Positions 17,940 to 26,608 of a stretch of DNA of 64,000 nucleotides are shown here, piece after piece. The DNA is from Sphingobacterium sp. xlx-96. Its GTDB lineage: Bacteria > Bacteroidota > Bacteroidia > Sphingobacteriales > Sphingobacteriaceae. Numbering within the stretch: the stretch's first letter is position 1; every line of letters starts with the position of its first letter. The stretch is taken from contig NZ_WFKM01000003.1 of the NCBI RefSeq assembly GCF_011007365.1, positions 124,001 to 188,000 on the forward strand, in the 5' to 3' direction. Position numbers and translations under genes: made by a program. Under the pieces are notes generated by a model. That model did not search any database. It saw only the letters and a program-made list of their open reading frames with translations, and was not told the origin of the DNA.

Positions 17940-19655
17940 CTAAAAATTACCCTTCTTCATCTCGGTAACGGCATAATCAACCGATCGTGCCGAAAATGCC
18001 ATATAAGTCAATGAAGGATTTTGCGTAGAGGTCGATGTCATACAGGCACCGTCTGTCACAAACACATTGGGTACTGCATGCATCTGATTCCATTTGTTGA
18101 GCATCGAAGTCTTGGCATCATGCCCCATACGTACACCACCCATCTCGTGAATATCTAGACCAGGAGCTTGTGGGGCTTCATCTCGACGAATGTTCGTAAA
18201 ACCGGCTATCTTAAACATTTCCTCCATCGTGTCGAGATAATCTTTTTTCATCTTATGATCATTCTCATCGTAATCAATCGAAATTTTTAATAACGGGATT
18301 CCCCAATTGTCCTTTTTATCGGTATCGAGTGCTACATAGTTAGCAGCCTTTGGAATAGTCTCTCCCATCATGTGAGATCCTACTCCCCAATTGCCAAGCT
18401 CCGGATTCAACAAGGATGCCTTCAGATCCTTTCCCAGTCCAGATTGATCTGCTGACGTAGAACGCCATGCTCCAAATCCAGCAGCATATCCCCGTAAATA
18501 ATCAGTCTCCTGCTTGTGTAGATTGCGGAAGCGTGGCATATAACCTCCCCCAGCAGGATTACGTCCCTCAGTTTTGAAGTCTAATAATCCTTCATATTCG
18601 GCATACATACGTGCACTATAATTGTGAAAGGCAACGTATTTACCTAAAGTCTCACTGTCATTTCCAAGTCCATTAGGAAAACGATTCGATATAGAATTCA
18701 GAAGTATCAAATTCGTGTTTATGGCAGCAGCATTCACAAAAATAACCTTGGCATAGAACTCGATTTCTTCTTTTGTGTTACGATCGATCACCTTTACACC
18801 GATGGCTCTACCTTTACTCTCATCGTATAAAATTGAATGAACTACGGAATCAGGTCTTAATGTCATATTTCCTGTCTTAGCCGCCCAGGGCAACGTAGAC
18901 GAGTTGGAACTGAAATAACCTCCGAATGGGCAGCCCCGTTGGCAAAGTGTACGATTTTGACATTGTGTCCTTCCTTGTTGGATATGTATCGGTTGTGGTT
19001 TGGATATATGAGCACAACGGGCTGATATGACCTTTCGATCCGGATACGTGCCTTCGATCGTTTGTTTAAAATACTTTTCAACAACATTTAACGGATAGCC
19101 GGGTAAAAACTCACCATCGGGTAGCTCTGCTAACCCATCTCGATCACCAGCAATACCCGCAAAACGCTCTACATGATCATACCATTGCTTTAAATCGGCA
19201 TAACGTATAGGCCAATCTACAGCAAACCCATCCCGAGCGGGTCCATCAAAATCAAAATCGGACCAGCGTTGCGTCTGTCTCGCCCATAAAAGCGATTTAC
19301 CGCCTACTTGATAGCCCCTGATCCAATCAAACGGTTTGTCCTGTATATAGGGGTGTTCTTGATCTTTAACAAAAAAATGAGCTGCATCTTCGTGAAATGC
19401 ATAACACTTGCTCACAATAGGATTATCTTGTTTGACTTGATAGGGCATCTCATTGCGATGCTCAAATTCCCAGGGGAACATATTGGTCGTCGGATAATCT
19501 TTGATATGTTTTACGTCTCTTCCTCGTTCTAAAACCAAAGTTTTTAATCCGCGTTCACAAAGCTCTTTGGCAGACCATCCACCGCTAATCCCTGAACCGA
19601 TTACAATAGCGTCATAAGTTCTATCTTTCTCCGAATCTATATTTAGATTTGCCAT
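17940..19655 (-). CDS. GMC-family FAD oxidoreductase (sugar/choline dehydrogenase type)
   Basis: The 571-residue flavoprotein has an N-terminal dinucleotide-binding motif AIVIGSGISGGWSAKEL (about 15-31) and VLERG at the end of the second strand. The C-terminal GMC signature region contains HEMGGVRMGHD and TSTSTQNPSLTYMAFSARS, where the active-site His/Asn pair sits. RTLCQRGCPFGGYFSS contains cysteines typical of the gluconate/sugar dehydrogenase branch. It has no signal peptide of its own and lies 6 bp after a Tat/lipoprotein-like small subunit, so it is probably carried out of the cytoplasm with that partner. The electron acceptor and sugar are not known. Confidence 0.87.
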   Translation of the reverse strand: MANLNIDSEKDRTYDAIVIGSGISGGWSAKELCERGLKTLVLERGRDVKHIKDYPTTNMFPWEFEHRNEMPYQVKQDNPIVSKCYAFHEDAAHFFVKDQEHPYIQDKPFDWIRGYQVGGKSLLWARQTQRWSDFDFDGPARDGFAVDWPIRYADLKQWYDHVERFAGIAGDRDGLAELPDGEFLPGYPLNVVEKYFKQTIEGTYPDRKVISARCAHISKPQPIHIQQGRTQCQNRTLCQRGCPFGGYFSSNSSTLPWAAKTGNMTLRPDSVVHSILYDESKGRAIGVKVIDRNTKEEIEFYAKVIFVNAAAINTNLILLNSISNRFPNGLGNDSETLGKYVAFHNYSARMYAEYEGLLDFKTEGRNPAGGGYMPRFRNLHKQETDYLRGYAAGFGAWRSTSADQSGLGKDLKASLLNPELGNWGVGSHMMGETIPKAANYVALDTDKKDNWGIPLLKISIDYDENDHKMKKDYLDTMEEMFKIAGFTNIRRDEAPQAPGLDIHEMGGVRMGHDAKTSMLNKWNQMHAVPNVFVTDGACMTSTSTQNPSLTYMAFSARSVDYAVTEMKKGNF

Positions 19656-19661
19656 ACTTTT

Positions 19662-20147
19662 TTATGCCTTAACTTTTACGGCTCCGTTATAACGTCCCGG
19701 TACCAATTCGTAAACCAACTTATTCTTCATCACATATTCTGAATTAAGATATCCTTGTATTGTACGCTTTTTCAAAATTTCGTAAAAAGCGTCTTTTTCA
19801 AGCCCTTTCAAGTAAGCCAATCGTTCAGAATCTGTCTTCAATCCAGCTTTCTTTGCAAGTTTAAGTCCCGCTAAAAAAGCCTGTTGATCTTCTGGACTGT
19901 GACAATCATCCAACATTTTCATCACAAAAAGGTGTAAGTTTAGTTCCTTCGCTCCCGGAGTATCTGTTTTAGGAATTATAGCCTCCACCAAATCACCAAT
20001 AAGTGATTCATCAGCCGCAGACAACTTGATGTTCTCTAGCACGATGGAAGCGTCTTTTCCTCCTTGTGTACACGATGAAGCTATTACCAGCCCTCCTGCG
20101 ACTATGAAAAGCTGTTTTAACGCTGTTCTTCTGTTCATTACATTCAT
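19662..20147 (-). CDS. gluconate 2-dehydrogenase subunit 3 family protein
   Basis: The 161-residue protein starts MNVMNRRTALKQLF, with a twin-arginine-like RR, a hydrophobic stretch and a lipobox-like ASSC near residue 25. A second in-frame ATG lies at codon 4. The mature part (LVEAIIPKTDTPGAKEL, FVMKMLDDC) matches the small subunit that in Bacteroidota regularly accompanies GMC dehydrogenases. It probably guides export and membrane attachment of the flavin subunit encoded directly downstream. It is the first gene of this two-gene operon. Confidence 0.8.
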   Translation of the reverse strand: MNVMNRRTALKQLFIVAGGLVIASSCTQGGKDASIVLENIKLSAADESLIGDLVEAIIPKTDTPGAKELNLHLFVMKMLDDCHSPEDQQAFLAGLKLAKKAGLKTDSERLAYLKGLEKDAFYEILKKRTIQGYLNSEYVMKNKLVYELVPGRYNGAVKVKA

Positions 20148-20207
20148 AATTCAGGAATCTAATTTAAGATTATTTTCTAAAAAAACGTTTTAGCAAAATG
20201 ATTTAAA

Positions 20208-20876
20208 TTACAAAAACGATGTATTTCTTCCATAATCAAACACATCTCCCAGATTCGTAACCAAATGATCAACGGTTTTGTCTAAACGAGAACGCTCAAC
20301 AGCATGTGCACTAACACCTATACAATACAAGCCTGCGGCTTTGGCTGATGTTGCTCCCGTGATCGTATCTTCTATCGCTAAAATCGACGATACCGGCATC
20401 TCCATTCTGTCTATTCCCTGTAGATAAGGTTCGGCATTAGGCTTCGGGTTTTCAACATTCTCTCGAGTCACAAAAAAATCGAAATGGGACAACAACTTAT
20501 GATGTCCTAAAACGGTCTGAACAGTAGACTCATAGCTAGAAGTAACTAGACCTATGCGAATTTTGGCTTTCTTCAAATACGCTAATATCTCTTTAGCAAA
20601 AGGCATCAATTGAATTACGGTCATATCTGACTGGGCATAACTCGCTCTTGTCTCCGTCCACATAAATGTTTCGTCCGTCTCTATACCCCAATTCTCTCTA
20701 AGAAAGGCAACATTCCTTCTCAAGGTATGTCCCGCAAAATAGGTTAGCCAATCATCAAAGGTTATTTCTAAACCAAAACTTCTGGATAGGATCGGCTGCC
20801 AATTGGAAAAATAATAATACTCCGAATTAATTAAGGTACCATCTAAATCAAAAAGTACACCTTTAAACTTTGTCAT
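20208..20876 (-). CDS. HAD-superfamily hydrolase, beta-phosphoglucomutase-like
   Basis: The 222-residue protein has HAD motif I LFDLDGTLINSE (residues 8-19; both aspartates present), motif II LVTSSYES near 115, a lysine before PNAEPY (motif III, ENPKPNAEPYL near 142) and motif IV LAIEDTITGATSAKAAG near 163. A helical cap follows motif I, as in the subfamily I enzymes that act on small sugar phosphates. The substrate cannot be assigned. It ends 60 bp before the GMC subunit gene on the same strand. Confidence 0.87.
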   Translation of the reverse strand: MTKFKGVLFDLDGTLINSEYYYFSNWQPILSRSFGLEITFDDWLTYFAGHTLRRNVAFLRENWGIETDETFMWTETRASYAQSDMTVIQLMPFAKEILAYLKKAKIRIGLVTSSYESTVQTVLGHHKLLSHFDFFVTRENVENPKPNAEPYLQGIDRMEMPVSSILAIEDTITGATSAKAAGLYCIGVSAHAVERSRLDKTVDHLVTNLGDVFDYGRNTSFL

Positions 20877-21053
20877 ATCTTAAAGATATAAAATCGATTG
20901 GAAATTGGGATGTAAGCATGATGATCTTATTGGATATAAAAGCAATTTTGGTTAAGTTTGTTCTTGGAGGTTTTGTAAAATATCACCTATTATTTATGCA
21001 CTCGTGCTGAATACATCGGAAATATAACCTTCATCCCTTGAAACACCCCTGAC

Positions 21054-21069
21054 TCCGCCCGCGGGCGGA
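21054..21069. repeat. GC-rich 16-bp perfect palindrome
   Basis: TCCGCCCGCGGGCGGA is a perfect palindrome in an otherwise AT-rich 221-bp divergent gap between the HAD gene and the FAH-family gene. It ends 28 bp before the FAH start. A related palindrome occurs at 45915-45930. The rest of the gap shows no consensus promoter. Confidence 0.6.
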
Positions 21070-21097
21070 TGATAGATAAAAAACAAGTTATATACAT

Positions 21098-21709
21098 ATG
21101 AAAATAATAGCTGTAGGCCGTAACTATGTCAATCATGCGAAAGAATTAAATAATCCAGTTCCAGATCAACCCGTCATCTTTCTAAAGCCTGACACCGCTG
21201 TTCTTAAAGACAATAAAGATTTTTATATTCCTGAGTTCTCAAAAGACATTCATTATGAGTGTGAGATCGTAGTGCGTATCTGTAATGAAGGAAAACATGT
21301 GTCCAAAAAATTTGCCCACAAATATTATGATGCTGTTGGTTTAGGTATAGACTTTACAGCTCGTGACCTACAAAGTCAACTTAAAACCAAGGGCTTACCT
21401 TGGGAACTAGCCAAAGCCTTTGACCATTCGGCAGTAGTAAGCCCACTTATACCTAAAGAGAATTTTACGGACATCAACGCAATTCCCTTTTCGCTAACAA
21501 AAAATGGACAGACTGTCCAATCCGGAAATACGTCGGACATGATATTTGATATCGATAGTTTGATCAGTTTTATCTCTGCATATATTACGCTACGTAAAGG
21601 CGACTTAATTTATACGGGCACGCCCGTAGGTGTAGGTCCTGTTGCTATAGGCGATAAATTAGAAGGCTTTATAGCGGATAAATTAATGTTTACCACACAT
21701 ATCAAGTAA
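21098..21709 (+). CDS. fumarylacetoacetate hydrolase (FAH) family protein
   Basis: The 203-residue protein has the short FAH fold: AVGRNYVNHAKELN at the start, PVIFLKPDTAV near 25, the metal-binding glutamate in HYECEIVVRI near 52, GLGIDFTARDLQ near 85, and the C-terminal TGTPVGVGP near 175. Relatives include acylpyruvate hydrolases and oxaloacetate decarboxylases/tautomerases (FAHD1-like). It is followed by an M23 peptidase gene after 4 bp, which suggests co-transcription but not a shared pathway. Confidence 0.88.
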   Translation: MKIIAVGRNYVNHAKELNNPVPDQPVIFLKPDTAVLKDNKDFYIPEFSKDIHYECEIVVRICNEGKHVSKKFAHKYYDAVGLGIDFTARDLQSQLKTKGLPWELAKAFDHSAVVSPLIPKENFTDINAIPFSLTKNGQTVQSGNTSDMIFDIDSLISFISAYITLRKGDLIYTGTPVGVGPVAIGDKLEGFIADKLMFTTHIK

Positions 21710-21713
21710 TAGG

Positions 21714-23441
21714 ATGCGCAAAAAAACAGGCTATTTAGTACTACTACTTCTGTTGCTGTCGTCATTGTCAATTGGTCAAAAGAAGGAGATTATTACTTCT
21801 CGCAACTATCCGCAGGGATATTTCCGAAATCCTTTAACAATCGCCATGGATGCTTCTGGCACATTTGGTGAGCTGCGTTCGACGCACTTTCACGCCGGTG
21901 ACGATTATAGAACACAGCAGCGTGTAGGATTACCACTACATGCCGCCGCAGAGGGCTATGTATCACGGGTACGGGTTCAGATCGGAGGCGGTGGTAACTC
22001 GGTATACATCGATCATCCTAATGGTTATTCTACCGTTTACTTGCATATGGATGATTTCAATGAGGTACTTACTAACATTATTCGCGCAGAACAATATAAG
22101 CAGCAACGCTTCGATGTTGATTTAATATTAAATCGGAACCAAGTCGTCGTCAGCAGAGGAATGCTAATCGGCCACGCAGGCAATTCTGGTGGCTCTGGGG
22201 GGCCACATCTCCACTTTGAGATACGTGATACCAAAAGTCAGCACCCTCTAAATCCTCAACTCTTTGGATTAAAGTTTAAAGATAATTTCAAGCCTATAAT
22301 CAACGGAATAATGCTGTATGACCTGAACGTACCATTATTCAACGAGCACACCCCTAGAAAATCATTAAGTGTAAAGGCTTCGCAGACGGGCATTTATACA
22401 TTAGCGCAGGCTAGCCCAATCGCTGTCAATGGCCGCTTTGGACTAGGCATCAATACGGTAGACAGACATCGCAGTGGAGGGTTTCAAAATGGCGTATATT
22501 CGATTGAACTTTTGATTGATGAAAAACCCGTATCAACAGTCGTTTTTGAAGAGTTGGATTTTAATACCTCGCGAGGAATTCATTCTTATATTGATTACTC
22601 ACACTGGAAAAAAACAAAAGTAAAAATTCAAAAGAGCTTTAAAGATCCGGGAAACCCGATAGAAATATTCAAAACATTGCCCAATACAAGGGGAATAGAA
22701 CTGCAAGAACAAAAAGTATATGATGTAAAATATATTGTCAAAGATGTGGCAGGAAATACGAGTGAGTTGAATTTCAAAATTGATAATAAAATCAATAACA
22801 GAACTACTGACCATAAATTCCGAGGCTTGCAACTGTTAAAATTTGACAAGACAAATTCCTTTGAAAGGTCAGATGTTAAAGTTAATATCCCACAAAAGGT
22901 ACTTTATGATGATTTGGATTTTGAATATTCTGCGGCTTCTGCTCCGGCAAATTCCTATTCACAGCTACATAAAATTCATAATAATTTGACGCCTATTTTT
23001 CAAGCGTACAACCTCGCCATAAAACCGACGTCGCTCCCTCTTCACCTCGAAGGGAAGGCATTGTTAGCCTCTGTCGAAAATGGTGCTGAAGGTGGGACTT
23101 TTGAGAACGGTTGGGTTAGTGTAAATACAAGAAATTTCGGTAGCTTTTACATTGTTGTTGACACAATAGCTCCTGTAATTACACCACGTAACCTTAGCTC
23201 AGGAAAGAATGTCTCTGCACAACGGAAAATAGACTTTACCATAGCCGATAACCTATCGGGCATTCAATCCTTTGATGGTTATATTGATGATAAATGGGTA
23301 CTTATGGAGTACGACTCGAAGAACAGGCATCTTTGGCATACCTTCGATCCTTCATTAACTAAGGGGACACATACTTTTAAGCTTATTGTAAAGGATTGGA
23401 AAGACAATCAAAAGGTCTACCAAGCTAGCTTTATTAAATAA
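21714..23441 (+). CDS. M23 family metallopeptidase (periplasmic)
   Basis: The 575-residue protein has a signal peptide (YLVLLLLLLSSLSIGQ). The lysostaphin-type domain lies at about 40-185: HFHAGDDY supplies zinc ligands H60 and D64, and GGPHLHFEIRD supplies H165 and H167. A long beta-rich C-terminal part with Ig-like segments (KVYDVKYIVKDVAGNTSELNF and a similar unit near residues 480-575) follows. M23 enzymes cut peptidoglycan cross-bridges or stems. When degenerate they act as divisome or envelope regulators, but here the zinc residues are present. Confidence 0.87.
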   Translation: MRKKTGYLVLLLLLLSSLSIGQKKEIITSRNYPQGYFRNPLTIAMDASGTFGELRSTHFHAGDDYRTQQRVGLPLHAAAEGYVSRVRVQIGGGGNSVYIDHPNGYSTVYLHMDDFNEVLTNIIRAEQYKQQRFDVDLILNRNQVVVSRGMLIGHAGNSGGSGGPHLHFEIRDTKSQHPLNPQLFGLKFKDNFKPIINGIMLYDLNVPLFNEHTPRKSLSVKASQTGIYTLAQASPIAVNGRFGLGINTVDRHRSGGFQNGVYSIELLIDEKPVSTVVFEELDFNTSRGIHSYIDYSHWKKTKVKIQKSFKDPGNPIEIFKTLPNTRGIELQEQKVYDVKYIVKDVAGNTSELNFKIDNKINNRTTDHKFRGLQLLKFDKTNSFERSDVKVNIPQKVLYDDLDFEYSAASAPANSYSQLHKIHNNLTPIFQAYNLAIKPTSLPLHLEGKALLASVENGAEGGTFENGWVSVNTRNFGSFYIVVDTIAPVITPRNLSSGKNVSAQRKIDFTIADNLSGIQSFDGYIDDKWVLMEYDSKNRHLWHTFDPSLTKGTHTFKLIVKDWKDNQKVYQASFIK

Positions 23442-23483
23442 GATTTCATAAATTAGGAGATTGCCCTATAAATTCAACCGAAT

Positions 23484-23942
23484 ATGTCAAATTTGAAAAT
23501 TGGAGATCAAGCTCCGCCGATTCAAGCGAAAAACCAAAACGGAGATCTAGTAAATCTTTCGGACTTCGCTGGGAAAAAAGTAATCTTATATTTTTATCCA
23601 AAAGATAATACACCGGGCTGTACAACGGAAGCGTGCAACTTTAGGGACAATTATCAATCATTGTTGGAAAAAGGATTCGAAGTATTGGGAATCAGTATTG
23701 ATAGTGAACAATCTCATCAAAAGTTTATCACTAAATTTGAACTCCCCTTCAATCTTCTCGCTGATGAAAATCAAAAAATAGTCAATGACTATGGTGTTTG
23801 GGTAGAGAAAAACATGTATGGCAAGAAGTATATGGGTACTGCAAGAACTACTTTTGTAATCGATGAAAACGGGAATATAGAACATATCATCAAGAAGGTA
23901 GATAATAAGAATGCTTCCCAGCAGATTCTTGATTTGTATTAG
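23484..23942 (+). CDS. bcp: Bcp/PrxQ-type thioredoxin-dependent peroxiredoxin
   Basis: The 152-residue protein shows YPKDNTPGCTTEACNFRD, with the peroxidatic C46 and, five residues later, C51, the resolving cysteine of the atypical two-Cys PrxQ/Bcp class. GISIDSEQSHQKF and ARTTFVIDENG complete the fold. It reduces organic hydroperoxides and H2O2 in the cytoplasm with thioredoxin. It ends 30 bp before the glycyl-tRNA synthetase start, and the promoter of that gene overlaps its last codons. Confidence 0.95.
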   Translation: MSNLKIGDQAPPIQAKNQNGDLVNLSDFAGKKVILYFYPKDNTPGCTTEACNFRDNYQSLLEKGFEVLGISIDSEQSHQKFITKFELPFNLLADENQKIVNDYGVWVEKNMYGKKYMGTARTTFVIDENGNIEHIIKKVDNKNASQQILDLY

Positions 23943-23965
23943 TTTTAATCTTTTATATATATTTG
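23933..23965 (+). promoter_or_regulatory. Bacteroidota-type promoter for glyQS, nearly leaderless
   Basis: TTTG (23933-23936), a 21-bp spacer and TATATTTG (23958-23965) match the TTTG/TAnnTTTG consensus. Transcription should begin around 23970-23974, that is at or within a few bases of the glyQS ATG at 23972. The -33 element lies inside the end of bcp. Confidence 0.65.
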
Positions 23966-23971
23966 CGCCTT

Positions 23972-25441
23972 ATGAGCAAGCAAACAGACGATTTATTTAA
24001 AAATATAGTATCGCATGCCAAAGAATACGGTTTTGTATTCCAGTCGAGTGAAATATATGATGGCTTAAGCGCCGTTTACGATTATGGTCAATTAGGTTCA
24101 GAACTAAAGAACAACCTAAAGACTTACTGGTGGAAATCCATGGTTCAACTGAATGAAAACATAGTCGGTATAGACTCTGCTATATTCATGCACCCTACAA
24201 TCTGGAAAGCATCGGGACACGTAGATGGGTTTAATGACCCAATGATTGACAATAAGGATTCGAAGAAACGCTATCGCGCGGATCAACTGATTGAAGATAA
24301 AATCGATCGTTATGAAAAAGATGGTAAGTCGGATAAGGCAGCACAGCTTCAAAAAGATCTGGATGATGCTTTAAACGCAGACGATTTAGTTCGTTTGAAG
24401 ACGATCATCGAAGAACATAACATCGTATGCCCTATTTCAGGCACTAAGAATTGGACAGACGTCAGACAATTCAACTTGATGTTTGCTACCCAAATGGGAG
24501 CTATGGCTGATGGTGCTGAACAAGTATATTTACGTCCTGAGACTGCTCAAGGTATTTTTGTAAACTTTCTAAACGTCCAAAAGACAGGAAGAATGAAAGT
24601 CCCATTTGGTATAGCTCAGATTGGCAAAGCTTTCCGTAATGAAGTAATTGCACGTCAATTTATCATGCGTATGCGTGAATTTGAACAGATGGAACTTCAG
24701 TTTTTCGTGCGTCCAGGCACAGAATTAGAATGGTATGAAAAGTGGAAAGAGACGCGCCTAAAATGGCACTTAGCTCTCGGTTCAGATCCGACTAAATACC
24801 GCTATCATGACCACGTTAAGTTGGCTCACTATGCAAATGCCGCCGTAGATATCGAGTACGATTTTCCTTTTGGCTTTAAAGAAGTAGAGGGTATCCACTC
24901 TCGTACCGACTTCGATCTAAAGCAACACCAAGAGTTCTCCAAGAAAAAGATGCAATATTTTGATCCGGAAATAAATCAGAACTATATCCCTTACGTCGTC
25001 GAAACATCGGTAGGACTAGATCGCCTATTTTTGACTGTATTTGCAAACTCGCTGGTACACGAAGATTTGTCCACAGAGGAAAAACAAGATTCTAGGGTGG
25101 TATTAAAATTCCATCCGGCAATTGCTCCTGTTAAAGCCGCAATCTTCCCGTTAACAAAAAAAGACGGCTTACCAGAAAAGGCTAGGGAGATCATGAACAG
25201 ATTGAAATTGGACTTCAATATGCAATATGACGAGAAAGATGCTATCGGTAAACGTTACCGTCGTCAAGATGCTATCGGAACGCCTTACTGTATTACGGTA
25301 GATCACCAAACGCTAGAAGATAATACGGTAACAATACGTCACCGTGATACTATGGAGCAAGAGCGTGTGGCTATTGACCAATTAAGAAGTATTATTGGTG
25401 ATTTAGTAAGTTGGAACCACTTATTGGCTCAACTTCTATAA
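23972..25441 (+). CDS. glyQS: glycyl-tRNA synthetase (dimeric, eukaryote/archaea-like type)
   Basis: From the ATG at 23972 the protein has 489 residues. An in-frame TTG three codons upstream lies within the promoter and is rejected. It is a class II synthetase: motif 2 is FRNEVIARQFIMRMREFEQME near residue 220, and motif 3 is VETSVGLDRLF near residue 346. The insert RPETAQGIFVNFLN and the FFV...WYEKW segment are typical of the alpha2 GlyRS. The C-terminal anticodon-binding domain starts near 395 (APVKAAIFPLTKKDG). It is the sole enzyme charging tRNA-Gly in organisms that carry this form. A strong terminator follows. Confidence 0.96.
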   Translation: MSKQTDDLFKNIVSHAKEYGFVFQSSEIYDGLSAVYDYGQLGSELKNNLKTYWWKSMVQLNENIVGIDSAIFMHPTIWKASGHVDGFNDPMIDNKDSKKRYRADQLIEDKIDRYEKDGKSDKAAQLQKDLDDALNADDLVRLKTIIEEHNIVCPISGTKNWTDVRQFNLMFATQMGAMADGAEQVYLRPETAQGIFVNFLNVQKTGRMKVPFGIAQIGKAFRNEVIARQFIMRMREFEQMELQFFVRPGTELEWYEKWKETRLKWHLALGSDPTKYRYHDHVKLAHYANAAVDIEYDFPFGFKEVEGIHSRTDFDLKQHQEFSKKKMQYFDPEINQNYIPYVVETSVGLDRLFLTVFANSLVHEDLSTEEKQDSRVVLKFHPAIAPVKAAIFPLTKKDGLPEKAREIMNRLKLDFNMQYDEKDAIGKRYRRQDAIGTPYCITVDHQTLEDNTVTIRHRDTMEQERVAIDQLRSIIGDLVSWNHLLAQLL

Positions 25442-25462
25442 TCGGATACGTAATAATTCTAT

Positions 25463-25510
25463 AAAAAAAGAACCGCGCTATATCTATTTGATATAGCGCG
25501 GTTCTTTTTT
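25463..25510. terminator. bidirectional terminator between glyQS and argE
   Basis: A long perfect stem (25463-25484 with 25490-25510; core GAACCGCGCTATATC) surrounds a TATTT loop with A-run and T-run flanks. It can end transcripts from both convergent units. Confidence 0.93.
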
Positions 25511-25534
25511 CTCTCAGCTTGAGGTTTCCCTCAA

Positions 25535-26608
25535 TTAACGTATAATCTCGTCCAACAATTGAATATAAAATGCTATACCTTCCACAACCTCATGCTCATA
25601 AATGTACTCATCTGCAGCATGTGAACGCGCGGAATCCCCTGGTCCCACTTTTAGTGAAGATATTGGCAAAAGTGCCTGGTCGCTCATCGTGGGACTGCCA
25701 TACAACTTCTTTCCAAATTTCAATCCAGCCTGAACGATAGGGTGAGTTATCGCTATTGTAGACGGATTTAGTCTAGTCGATCTGGCCGTTACTTCAGACT
25801 GAACGTGTTCACGGATAAGTTTGAGTACTTCTTCATTAGTATATACATCAGTCGTACGCACGTCGACCACAAATTTACAGGATGAAGGGACAACATTATG
25901 CTGAGTACCAGCCTCGATCATAGTTACAGACATCTTTACTGGCCCAAGGTACTCTGACTGCTTGGGAAATTGATAGGAATTAAACCAACGGATGTCTTCG
26001 ACGGCTTTATAAATAGCGTTAACCCCTTCTTCACGTGCGGCATGGCCGGACTGTCCTTGTGCCACACAATCCAACACCATTAATCCCTTTTCCGCAATTG
26101 CCAAATCTAGCAAGGTAGGCTCTCCTACAATTGCAAACTCACAGGGAACAATATGCTGATAAACCTGTTCTATGCCATTGCTACCAGAAATTTCTTCCTC
26201 AGCAGAAGCAACTAAGCACAGATTATATTTTAATTCCCTTACCTCATAAAAATGGAGAAAAGTAGCAATCAAGGAAACCAAACATCCACCGGCGTCGTTA
26301 CTTCCTAATCCATACAACTTACCACCCGATCTTACAGGTAGAAATGGGTCGTTTGTATAGCCCGAGTTTGGTTTTACAGTATCATGATGTGAGTTTAGCA
26401 AAATAGTAGGTCGCTCTACTTGGAAAAACTTATTATAAGCTATCACGTTATTTCCAATGCGTTCCACATTACAGACCCCGTGTTCTTCTAAGAACTTTAC
26501 CAATAAATCTGCTGTAGCATCTTCCTCTCTACTAAAAGATGGTGTAGCAACGAGATTTGATAGTAACTGAAGACTATCTTCTATCAACGAAGTAACACTA
26601 CTATTCAT
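25535..26608 (-). CDS. argE: M20 family N-acyl-ornithine (or -citrulline) deacylase
   Basis: From the ATG at 26608 (a GTG at 26620 is also possible) the protein has 357 residues. Metal ligands of the M20 di-zinc site are visible in LLNSHHDTVKP, LGSNDAGGCLVS and VASAEEEISGSNG. The dimerisation insert contains SGHAAREEGVNAIYKA. As last gene of argD-argF'-argB-proC-argE, it should remove the N-acyl group from acylcitrulline (after ArgF') or acylornithine. The acyl group is probably succinyl if the ArgF' prediction is right. It overlaps the end of proC by 8 bp. Confidence 0.85.
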   Translation of the reverse strand: MNSSVTSLIEDSLQLLSNLVATPSFSREEDATADLLVKFLEEHGVCNVERIGNNVIAYNKFFQVERPTILLNSHHDTVKPNSGYTNDPFLPVRSGGKLYGLGSNDAGGCLVSLIATFLHFYEVRELKYNLCLVASAEEEISGSNGIEQVYQHIVPCEFAIVGEPTLLDLAIAEKGLMVLDCVAQGQSGHAAREEGVNAIYKAVEDIRWFNSYQFPKQSEYLGPVKMSVTMIEAGTQHNVVPSSCKFVVDVRTTDVYTNEEVLKLIREHVQSEVTARSTRLNPSTIAITHPIVQAGLKFGKKLYGSPTMSDQALLPISSLKVGPGDSARSHAADEYIYEHEVVEGIAFYIQLLDEIIR

